DNA of 64,000 nt, from contig CM038467.1 in NCBI GenBank assembly GCA_021464415.1, positions 23,158,011 through 23,222,010 on the forward strand. The letters are read 5' to 3'. A program made the translations under genes and the position numbers. Below the pieces are notes generated by a model. The model made no database searches and was not told where the DNA came from. It worked only from the letters and a program-made list of their open reading frames with translations. The stretch is from Lonicera japonica. Its lineage: Eukaryota > Streptophyta > Magnoliopsida > Dipsacales > Caprifoliaceae. Positions 24,401 through 34,064 of the stretch are shown here, in pieces; positions within the stretch are counted from its first letter, which is position 1; each line of letters starts with the position of its first letter.

Positions 24401-27400
24401 GACCAATCAGGAATCTCAAGTGATCCCACAAGCTAGATACCGATCTATAACAATCTTCAAAAACTCTCTTGTTTCTCTCTAGCCATATTGCCCATGCTGC
24501 TGCCATCACTGACACCTTCCACAGGTTCCCAGCTTTTGCACTGCTAAAGCTCCATTCCAACCCAATCAAATCTACCCATTTCTTAGGGACAGCCCCTATC
24601 AACCCAAATGCCTTGAATAACCTAGCCCAGATTCCCCATACGTAGTTACAATGGAGTAGAATGTGATCAATCCCTTCGAAACCTTTTTTACACAAAATAC
24701 ACCAAGATGGAGATAATCACATGGATGGCCTCCTCTCTTGAATAACGTCACAAGTGTTCACTCTTCCTCTTAATACAAGCCAAGCAAAGACCTTAACCTT
24801 GGAAGGGACTTTTCCTTTCCAAATGAAGTTATATTGCTGTGGAGTGATTGATTGCGATGAATGAGATAGTGTTTCAAAAAAGGATTTACAAGAGAATTCA
24901 CCAGAAGTGTGAGCAACCCATACCCGTTTATCCAATGAATTTTGGTTTAGATTTAAGCCATGAGTCAAACCTAACAGGGAAACATACTCATCGACCTCCC
25001 TATCAAGGAAGAACCTACGAAATGAAAGGTTCCACGAATACTCTAAATGGGATGACCATGAGATTACCGAATGAATGGTAGCATTTTGATCACAAGAAAT
25101 TCTATATAGTCTAGGGAAACTGATTTTGAGTGGGCTATCCCCTGCCATGAATCCTCCCAAAAGCGGATTCTCTCCCCATTTCTCACAACCAATTTAATAT
25201 GTTGCTCAAAGTCACTCCACACCTTGAAATAGACTTCCAAGGAGCACGAAGGGAGCCATTAATGTCATGTGAAGAGTCCCACCCATTCGGATGAGAGCCA
25301 TACTTACTTGCTATAATCGCATGCCAAAGTGAATTACTTTCAAGTGGGAACCGCCAAAGCCATTTACCTAGCAATGCCTTATTCCTTTTAATTAAGTTTC
25401 CCACGCCAAGCCCTCCATCTATCTTAGGTCTCGAAACAACCTCCCAATTCACAAATGATTTTTTTTCCTTCCCCTCTTCCTTCCCAAAGGAAGTCCCTCA
25501 TTAACTTTTTCAAAATTGATGCTACTTTTTGGGAATTTGAAAATAGAAAGGTAGTAAATTGGAATACTCCCCAAACCGATTGAAGCAAAGTTAATCTTCC
25601 CCCTTTGAAAGGCATCCTTTATGCCACCCATCAACTCTTTTTGAGACTCGTTCTATAACCGGGTTCCAAAACTCAATGCTATTGGGATTACCACCTAATG
25701 GTAAACCCAAATAGCTAAGAGGCCATTCCCCACACCCGCACCCAAGCGTATTTGCAATTCCGGACAGCTGTGATGGGGCTAAATTCAGCCCCACCACTAT
25801 GCTTTTTCCCATGTTGATTTTTAGACCCGATAGCAATGAGAATACCTTAAGCACCCCAGCCAAATTATCAGCCACAAGACTATCATTTGGAATAAAAAAG
25901 ATGCTATCATCAGCAAATTGCAAATGAGAAATTTCAGTTTTATTACGCCCAATTTCAAAACCCCTAACAACCTTCTTCTCACATGCTCTTTTCATTAACC
26001 TACTTAAGACATCCGCCACTAATATGAAAAGAAAAGGGGATAGTGGATCCCCTTGACGTAGCCCCCTCGAAGCCCCAAAAAGCCCACTTGGTTTCCCATT
26101 AATCATTACAGAGAAATTAACCGAAGAGAGACACCCTCTAATCCAACTTCTCCATCTTCTCCCAAACCCTTTTTTATCCAAAACAAAATCCAAAAAATCC
26201 CAATTAATGTGGTCATACACCTTTTCAAAGTCTATTTTGAACACCACACCCTCTCTCTTATTTACCCTATAGTCCTCCACTACCTCATTGGCGATAAACA
26301 CTAAATCGAGTATTTGCCTCCCATGTACAAACGCACCTTGAGACAAATCAATTGTTTCCCCCAAAACCCTCTTCAATCTCAAAGAAAGTACTTTTGCCAA
26401 TACCTTATACAAGGAAGTAACAAGGCTAATTGGTCTAAAATCCTTAATTGAGATTGAATTCAACTTCTTAGGAATAAGACAAATGAAAGTGGCATTAGTT
26501 TTAATATTCACCACACCATTCTCATGAAACTCCCGGAATACACCCATAATATCTCTTTTGATGACCTCCTATCCGGCTTGTAAAGAAGCCATTGAAAAAC
26601 CATCCGGGCCGGGAGCCTTATCCCCATCACATAGGAATAAAGCTTCCTTTACCTCAGTCTTTTCAAACGGACGTTCTAACATTTCCATACTTTGAGTTTC
26701 CACCCTCGCCCAATCAAGACCGTCAATCCCGAAGTTGTGACCCTTTCCATCCTTATAGAGATTTTCAAAGTAGTTTAGGATTTCTCTTTCTATCTCTCTT
26801 TCTGTTTGAAATACCTCCCCACTCTCATTTTCAAGTTTATTGATTATGTTATTTACTTTCCTACCACTCGCCACTCTATGGAATAACTTGGAATTATTAT
26901 CCCACTCAATCACTCCTTTGACTTTTGCTTTTTGGTGCTAAGACGCTTCCTCTTTAACTAGTAACTCCTCTAATTTTCTTCTCAATGCATCTCTCTCTAA
27001 CCTCTCATCCTCATTTAAGCGTGAAGAGGAGTCAATCTTATCTAGCTTCTCTATGCGTCTCAAGATAGCGAATTTTTCAATTCTAATATCCCCAAACACC
27101 TCTTTGTTCCACTTTCTAACCTCTCTTTTCACATCCCCCAATTTCATCATGAACTTATAGCCCTCCCACCCTTGATGCACACTCGATTCCCACCACTCCT
27201 TGAATTTCCCACAAAACTCCTTGTTTCTCAGCCACATATTTTCAAAGCGAAAAAGCGTTGGACCCCACTTGAAGCAATTAGTGTCGAGAATTATCGGACA
27301 ATGATCCGAAGTTGCTCTAACCAATGCCTCTTGCCTAACCAATTGGACCGTATCCTCCCACCCTGCTGTAAATAGAAATCTATCCAATCTAGAGCAAGCC

Positions 27401-30400
27401 AACCTTTCCCTCATATTTGACCATGCAAAATCCGAGTTATGCATTGCTATATCTCGCAATTCCGCCTCCACAATAAAATTATCAAACTCTCTCATGATTT
27501 TTGTACCTCTACACCCCCTAATTTTTCTGACGGGAACCTGACCGCATTGAAGTCCCCTCCAACGCACCATCTTTTTCCACAATAACCGAACACATCCCCT
27601 AGCTCTACCCAAAAATCATTTCTTTCCCTTCGTTTACACGGCCCGTACACACCAATTAGCCACCACTCCTCCCCACCCCCCACCGGGTGTAAGAGAATTG
27701 AAATTGAAAAATTACCTAAGAGCGTATTAGATCCTCTAAAGACCCTCGAATCCCAAATTACAAGAATCCCTCCCGACCTTCCTGTTGATGGTAAAAATGC
27801 CCATTCCTTGAACCGACAGCCCCACATGCTACCCACAATTCTTTTATCAACATCTTCCTTTTTTGTTTCTTGAATTATTACTACATCCGGTTTTTCTTTG
27901 CACGAAAATTCTTTGACTACCTTCCTTTTATTTTTCCCCCCCAACCTCCTCACGTTCCAGCTTAATATTTTCATTTAAAATTACCGCTAATACCCTTCCC
28001 AACCAACTTACTTCGCTCCTTCTCCGATCTCCCACCCTCATAATTCACACTACACTCCAAATTTTTTAACTCTCTACTCCTTTTACCTATCGATTTCCTT
28101 TCTCCCGTGACCTTCCCTTTTTTTGTTATAAATCTTTTCTCAAACGTATTTTGAATTGGTACCAAAGTCAAACTCATTTTGTTCAAGAGACTCAAAATTT
28201 CCCCCCACTCCTCCTCTTTCATAATTTCCTCACACACCGCATATTCCCCCCCATTTTGCTCGATTAATGGCATTGGCTGTTGATTATTCATTTCCACTTG
28301 GCATGTATTTAATCTAGATAAGTATTGGTTCTCATTTACCGGGGTGTAAGGCAATTGAGACTTAATAACTCTTTCGTACGACTTTTCAGTTGTGCACAAG
28401 TTGTGTGGATTAACTCCTTGCAAATTTAAATTAGAGGGGGACGGGGAAGTAGGAAGAATATTACCCACAGACTGATTCTGAGACCTTCTCGATGATACTG
28501 GAGATGATGTTGTGAATTTACTTGGCTCGACTTCAAGGATTTGTGTGTCCTGTACCGTATTCAAGAGTGTTGGTTCCCCAAATATGTTCACTCCCTCTAA
28601 GCCTTCCACCTCTATGCCATTTTCGGTTTCTGCTTCAGTGCTGTACTCCTCTATGGCCTCATCTTGTATCTGCATGCCTTTTTCAATTCCTGTAATCTGG
28701 TTATAGGCGTCCATAAGGTCATCATCCCCTTGCATTTCATCTTCTTCCTCCCCTACTTCTGTTTGTACATCACCCACTATTTTTGCATCAACTTCTGACA
28801 CTTTCTCACCACTGTCATCTGTATCCGCCTCCTCCTCCTCACCTCCGGAACTGGTTTCGTGTACTTCTTCTTCATAATTAAGGACCTCCACTTCTTTGTT
28901 TTCCTTCCTACGATACACCAGAATGTTGTTACTGATGTTACTCCTTATTTCTCCACTCTTAAACCCTTTGGGCTTCCAGCTATTTTCTTTGCTTTGGCCC
29001 TCTATTAACTTGACTGGGCTTTTAAATTGATTAAGCCCAATTGTCCCATTATCTCCCAAATCCTTTCTTAAAGCAGAAAAAATATTGTCTACATTAACCA
29101 ACATAGTGCTTGAATTGTGATTAATTACTTTTGACTGAGGGACTAATGCCTTATTAATTGCACTATCCTCCCCTTTCTCCACGATCTTTGCACACATGGA
29201 TCATCATCAGCCTCCATTTCTTTTGTAATGTTTGCAACATCTTCACATATATTATCAATTACATGGCTGTCTTTCTCCAACTCTATCTCCTTATCCTCGT
29301 ATTCCATGGCACCATCATCTCCACAAACACCCGTGTAAGCGAAATCCATGGCTGTAATAGGGTTTTTATTCAAAAATCTTCTACGCCCTAATTCCAACTT
29401 CGAACCATTTTTGAGTTTTAGAGAAAATACGCTCCCTTTCCTTTCAATTCGTATACCAGCTGGCATAAACCCATTGAGATAAATTATTTTGCCTTTCAAG
29501 AAGCAAGGTTTATAGTTTGTAATGTTATATGTTAAACAAATAATTTATTGCCTAGCATATAGGCTGCTTAGGCCTCGCCTTAGGCGCTCTAAGTACCAGG
29601 TACCCTCCAGCCTCCCGCCAAGCACTGTTTTTTTTACAACATTGAAGGAAACAAAGGCAAGAGGACTCTTTATCTTCTCTCCTCTTCTTTGTTCAGTTCA
29701 ACCCAAGAAAATAAATTGATGGAATCTATTCAAAGTTTTTCCTGTTTTTTGTTTCGTATCCTTTTCTTTTTCCTTCTCCCCAAACCAACAGCATCCTAAA
29801 GCTTCTCCTCAAAATTTGAAAACATCATCTTCATATGCCCTTCTGTTATACTCGACCTCGTTGAAACAGAAGTGTGGACTGTGGTCATGCAATCCAAGTC
29901 CCAGGTCTTTATCACCACAAAATGACTCCTAGGCCCCACCACATCCTTTCTTGAAAATAGTCTCTCCCTCTCTCCTTGTCATCCAGAGTTCTTTGGTGGT
30001 GTCGGAACTCAGAAGATGAATTTTGCTAAATAAAAAGGCAAGACCCTTCCGAACTTCTACCTCCATCTTTCTTTCCCAGCATATTATTGCTCACAATAGT
30101 TACCACTACCCTTTTGACCTCCCTCACCCTCAGTATCATTTTGTGTGATTTATTCTCCAATGAGAGCTCGTCACCTTGTGTAAAAGGTGGTGTTTCCATG
30201 ACTCTTTGTAATTACCCATCTCACCTTTTCACTTATCTCTATCCTCTACGTTAAGTTCACCCCACCCTCATCAAGCTCAGCACATGCCATCACCAACCAC
30301 ATCTTCATTTCCACTCTCTAGAATACCTCTTATTTAACTCCTTTTAAGGTGCTTCAGTTAACAAACCATCACCAACCCTAGTTGTATTGTAACCCTTTAT

Positions 30401-31309
30401 ACGGTTATACCACCCGTAACCCCAAGTGCCTCTACAGATTCTTCCTCCTTTAATCACATTAATTTTGTTTCAATTTGTCTAAGAGCATCTCCAACCCTCA
30501 CCTATATTCTCCCTCTTTAAATTTGCAGAGAAAAAAGCTACTCCAACCCTCCCCTAGCCTCTCCCTGTATTTGGGAAGTCCCTATAAATCTCCCCAAAAT
30601 TGATATAACGGATAGGGGGCTCCAATGTTCTCCCAAAGCTTGCTTTTATGGTTTTATTTTGAAATGACTTTCCCCAAACATGGGAAAAATTGAGTTCACC
30701 ACTGGATAACATCTCCCCAAATAGGGCTTTTTGTTCAAAATTCTCCTTACAGAGAATGAGTTGGAAATGCTCTAAGTTACTAAAAGCATTAATTATCTAA
30801 TTTTTCTCAAAAAAAGAAAAGAATATATACAAAACATAAATTACCGGCAGGCAAGTCATTTTTGTCTTTCCGGTGCCTCCGGCGACCGTGCCTCCACCGG
30901 TGGCCTTCGAGATCTGTAGCCGCCGATACCGGCTCCTCAACGCAGTTGTTCAGAAACTCCGGCGGTCCTGCAACCTCCAATAATCACAAAAACAAAACAA
31001 ATTGAAGAGAGAGCAAAAGTTAGATCAATATGGGGTCCAATTTCTCAACATGTTATTGTAGAAGTGAATATTTTGGTAGAGGAGAGAGAGATATGTTACT
31101 TCGGAGAATGCGTCAAGTGCGGAAGGAAGTAAAGACGATGAGGATGATTTGGGGGCTTCGAATAAGGGTTTGTTGCTAATTGAGCGGGTATCTTGAACAT
31201 CGCCGGCGTCGGAGTCGGAGTCGGAGTCCGTGGAGTTATCGTATCGTGGTTCCTCATCATCTTCTTCTTCTTCGGCGGATGAGTAGCTTTGGAGTAGTGA
31301 CAAGCTCAT
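20740..31309 (-). CDS. Zinc-ribbon protein of unknown function, transposon-expanded intron
   Basis: Four exons read on the minus strand: 31309-31100, 30974-30845, 21854-21674 and 20965-20740. They join in frame through GT-AG introns of 125, 8990 and 708 bases to give 248 residues. The N-terminus (MSLSLLQSYSSAEEEEDDEE) is very acidic and serine-rich. A conserved-looking GPPEFLNN follows near residue 73, then a basic stretch (HRWRHGRRRHRKDK), EAKAQLVGIHERVRSD, and AEDAAELLRMCLQCGVP. The last opens a zinc ribbon (CLQC near residue 176, CPLC about 16 residues on), followed by a lysine-rich tail ending MQLRQQFD. The start is at 31309 rather than the upstream in-frame ATG at 31402 because MSLSLLQ opens the conserved-looking acidic stretch. 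The protein is probably nuclear; I recognise the pattern as a plant-conserved type but cannot name a function. Intron 2 contains a LINE and a MITE. Confidence 0.8.
21182..21205 (+). repeat. G24 homopolymer in intron 3
   Basis: Twenty-four consecutive G residues, preceded by AAGGGGGGAAGA-like runs and followed by other G5-G7 runs to about 21345. On the transcribed (minus) strand of the zinc-ribbon gene this is poly-C. Confidence 0.85.
21870..24199. other. Intron 2 sequence 3' of the LINE
   Basis: Non-coding intron DNA of the minus-strand zinc-ribbon gene. Open frames at 22442-22624, 22681-22956 and 23316-23504 have no splice context or recognisable motifs. Around 24030-24130 there is a repeat rich in CCTAGGCGG-like words (CCTAAGCAGACTAGGCGGG), related to sequence on the other side of the LINE at 29550-29620. 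Confidence 0.5.
24321..27974 (-). pseudogene. LINE ORF2: endonuclease, reverse transcriptase, zf-RVT
   Basis: The start MKILSWNVRRLGGKNKR is the AP-endonuclease opening (SWNVRxL), followed by IIQETKKE with the catalytic glutamate. CVGGDFNAVRF and TSDHCPIIL (the SDH motif) complete the fold across a frameshift near 27500-27610. The reverse transcriptase lies at 26547-25591 with SLVTSLYKVLAKVL, GLRQGDPLSPFLFIL and the catalytic box QFADD. The C-terminal zinc-knuckle part is in the frame at 24695-24321 (CKKGFEGIDHILLHC). Breaks fall near 27600, 26930, 26560, 25600, 25440, 25170 and 24710. No RNase H domain is seen, as in many plant L1-type elements. The role was target-primed reverse transcription; this copy cannot make the full protein. 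Confidence 0.88.
27971..29499 (-). pseudogene. LINE ORF1, frameshifted
   Basis: Two overlapping frames (29499-29143 and 29197-27971) make up about 510 residues with one frameshift near 29150-29190. The middle is strongly acidic (GGEEEEADTDDSGEK, GEEEDEMQGDDD). I see no CCHC knuckle or RNA-recognition fold, so the 5' part may be missing. The stop overlaps the ORF2 start as ATGA (27974-27971), the compact junction expected for reinitiation or frameshift-coupled translation of a LINE. Confidence 0.65.
29556..30479. other. Intron 2 sequence 5' of the LINE
   Basis: Non-coding intron DNA between the LINE and the Harbinger-type MITE. The first 70 bases hold GCTTAGGCC and CCTTAGGCGC words related to 24030-24130. 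The rest is pyrimidine-rich with no coding features. Confidence 0.45.
30483..30772. mobile_element. Harbinger-type MITE in intron 2
   Basis: The left end GAGCATCTCCAACC and the right end GTTGGAAATGCTC are inverted copies 290 bp apart, each flanked by TAA (30480-30482 and 30773-30775). This is the same terminal family as the element at 3383-5792. It ends 72 bases from the donor of exon 2 of the zinc-ribbon gene. Confidence 0.7.
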
Positions 31310-31544
31310 TGTTGCCCGAAAGTTGCCCAGGACACAAATTTTCGACAATTTCTTCCTCTTTTGGTTCAGTTTTTGGGTAAATTCTGCCACCTTATTCGCC
31401 AAATTAAATGGGTCATTTACAAATTAGATAATTCTTGAGATAATGATTATTGTCTAGCCCTCAAAGATTATCCGTCATGCTCTCATGGGTGTTGAAACAC
31501 AGAAGCAAGGCTGGGTCAAATTTAAATCCAACCCGTTTAATTAA
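31310..31544 (-). promoter_or_regulatory. 5' flank of the zinc-ribbon gene, cut short by the MULE
   Basis: Only 235 bp separate the start codon from the end of the Mutator-like element. The 5' UTR and core promoter must lie here or within the element's terminal repeat. No TATA box is obvious. Confidence 0.4.
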
Positions 31545-31594
31545 GGGTGCTATTATTTACACCCCTCAATTTTGTCACAAACACTACCATCTCT
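31545..31594 (+). repeat. Left terminal inverted repeat of the MULE
   Basis: It shares GCTATTATTTACACCCC, GTCAC and AACACTACCAT with the inverted right end (40669-40718). Confidence 0.8.
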
Positions 31595-31944
31595 AATTTG
31601 ATAAAATTCATTTTTTAACACTCTATATTTTTATCACAAACACCCTCTCATTTAACCATTATTTAACTTATTTACCCGATGCTTAAAACATTAATCTATC
31701 TATTTATTCACTTTTTAATAAACTAATCAAACATTAACCTAAATAATTAAATCTATATCTCTCATTTTTTCCCTATTCACAATCACATTACTTGCTTCAA
31801 GTAAAAAGATTGAGAGAGAAGAGATTCACTTCTTCATCGTTTGAGCTCTCAAAATCAAGAAATCACAACCAAATCGAAGCACAAATATTATTGGTGGGAA
31901 GTTCAAAACTTGGATTAGAATAAATAAGAAGCATTGTTCATTAG

Positions 31945-33657
31945 ATGGTGGATAAAGAAGAAGTTAAAGAAAAAGTTTGTGGTGAAATTTCACTCCAAAA
32001 TGAAGTTAAAGAGGTATTATAATTGTTATTATTAGTGTATTAATGTATTTATTAGCTTTCATACATCATTCTTCAACATTCAAATTGAAACAAAAATGTA
32101 ATCCCTAAAACAGAGTATAAAACGGGTGGTTCTGTCCAGGCTTGACTCGCTTTATATAAGGAGAGTAATATAGTTAAAACTCTCCTAAAATAAGGCGAGT
32201 GTGTATAAATACACTCACCTATCATTAGGTGAGGCAAGCCTAATTTAAAAAACACTGTAATACAATCAGCACTCCATTACTTTATGTTATACGAGTGATT
32301 AATATCATACTCACCACATGTGAGATGAGTACTTGTGAATGCAATTACCTATTATTAGGTGAGCCTAATTTGAAAAACACTCCAGGCAAAGGACGGAACC
32401 CAAGTAATATGTGTGTACAAATACAACCACCTCAAGATAAGCGAGTGTGTATAAACACGTTCACTTGAAGATAAGCGAGTGTTTAAAAACACATTCACCT
32501 CAAGATAAGCGAGTGTGTACAAATACATTCAATTCTCCCAAAGTAAATTGAGCCAAAACTAACTTTGCATATAATTTCAGGATTTATCACATCAATCTAG
32601 CATATGGGAGATATATCAACGTTGAAAAATTGATTTCGGCAATGCAATTACAAGCAACTCCTAAACCGGCTTATATTATCAAACGTACCGACCATATTGT
32701 TGAAGAAAATAGTCCAAAAGATGTTAATTATAAGCTTGGTGATGTTGAAGAATATCATATAGTAGAAGAGCCTCTTTCTCAAACAAATTGCGTTGATATT
32801 AAGTATGATGGTTGAGACGAAATTGTTAAGCATGGTAATGAAGGAGAGGCTAGTAATGATGATTATAATCTAGGGAAAGCAATTGACGTGAGTAACGTTT
32901 TTACAACAGACGAAGTAAGTACATAATACTTTAATACCATGTAGTAACTATTTAATTACAACATAATAGCAATTAATATTTGTTGAATTTATTTTGTAGG
33001 TATTTCATTCTCGGGAAAGTTTAGTTAACTGGGCTCAACGAAAAGGAAGAGAGATTAAAACTATAGTAGTTACCCGAAAATCTGACAAAGGTATCAGTAG
33101 AAGAAGGCCACGGGTAGTTTTGGGTTGTGAAAGAGGAGGGATACCTCGTGATAACCGACCACAAAAACATGTACCTAGAAAAAGAGATAGTGTTACGAAG
33201 AAGTGTAATTGTCCATTTATACTACGTGGTTTGAGTATCGGCGCAGATAAATAAAAATTAAAAATAATATGTGGAATTCATAATCATGAGTTACCGAATA
33301 CCTTACTTGGGCATCCGTTTGCAGGAAGATTAACGAAAGATGAGAAGAAATTTGTTGCTGAGATGAGCATTGCTGGGGTGAAACCAAAAGATGTTCTTTG
33401 TGGGCTCAAAGCTCGTAATAAAGAGAGTTGGTCCACAATGAGCACAATTTACAATGTTAAGTCGAAGATCAGAGTGTATGCGATGGAGGGGAAGAGTGCC
33501 ATGCAACAGTTAATGAAGATTCTCGTAAAGAGACATTATGTGTATTGGCATAGAAGTGAAGAATCATCCGACGAAGTTTTAGACTTATTTTGGGCAGAAC
33601 CTAATTGTATTTTACTGGCTAAGCGTTTTCCCTCCGTGGTTATTTTGGGCGGAACCT
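31945..33657 (+). pseudogene. FAR1-related / MULE transposase, truncated
   Basis: A first exon (31945-32013, MVDKEEVKEKVCGE...) is followed by an intron-like stretch with hairpin repeats. From about 32630 a frame contains TGA at 32814-32816 and continues to a donor after TTDE (32914). It resumes at 33000 with VFHSRESLVNWAQRKGR, the opening of FAR1-type DNA-binding domains. KKCNCPFILRGL and IICGIHNHELPN follow, with an in-frame TAA between them (33252-33254) where the family usually has tryptophan. Then come SIAGVKPKDVL and VLDLFWAEPN. The catalytic MULE domain that should follow is absent: sequence passes into tandem repeats at about 33660. The known role of intact relatives is cut-and-paste transposition; FAR1/FHY3 light regulators derive from them. 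Confidence 0.75.
32100..32545. repeat. Diverged hairpin repeats inside the transposase intron
   Basis: Several units related to GATAAGCGAGTGTGTATAAA and to ACACTCACCTATCATTAGGTGAG, which can fold into hairpins. They are clearly related to the better preserved tandem array at 33690-34064. Confidence 0.6.
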
Positions 33658-33689
33658 AACTCACCTCTCTTCTGATTTGAAAAACATTC

Positions 33690-34064
33690 CAATGCACTCA
33701 TCACTCCATTGCCTTATATTAGGCGAGGCTCTTGCAACACACTCACCTGATATAGGGTGAGTGTGTGGGAATTAACTCACTTGTTATCAGGTGAGTCTAA
33801 TTTCAAAACACTCCAGTACACTCCAATTTTCATTGCCTTATATTAGGCGAGGCTCTTGCAACACACTCACTTGATATGGGGTGAGTGTGTGGGAATTAAC
33901 TCACCTGTCATCAGGTGAGTATAATTTCAAAACACTCAAGTACACTCCAATCTCCATTGCCTTATATTATGCGAGGCTCTTGCAACACACTCACCTGATA
34001 TGGGGTGAGTGTGTGAGAATTAACTCACCTGTCATCAGATGAGTCTAATTTCAAAACACTCCAG
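33690..34064. repeat. Tandem array, about 128-bp unit with two hairpins
   Basis: Three units begin near 33690, 33818 and 33945; a fourth resumes at 36309-36412 after a nested insertion. Each unit holds CATTGCCTTATATTAGGCGAG, a first palindrome (ACACTCACC...GGGTGAGTGT) and a second (ACTCACCTGTCATCAGGTGAGT). Confidence 0.85.

Larger units (their letters stand above)
24220..29537 (-). mobile_element. Non-LTR retrotransposon (plant L1-type LINE), decayed
   Basis: It reads on the minus strand: ORF1 (29499-27971), then ORF2 with AP-type endonuclease, reverse transcriptase and a C-terminal zinc-knuckle region (27974-24321). The ends are proposed from an imperfect duplication: AAATTATTTTGCCTAG at 24204-24219 and AAATAATTTATTGCCTAG at 29538-29555. 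There is no clear poly(A) tail at the 3' end. At least five frame breaks interrupt ORF2, so it is inactive. It lies in intron 2 of the zinc-ribbon gene, in the same orientation. Confidence 0.85.
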
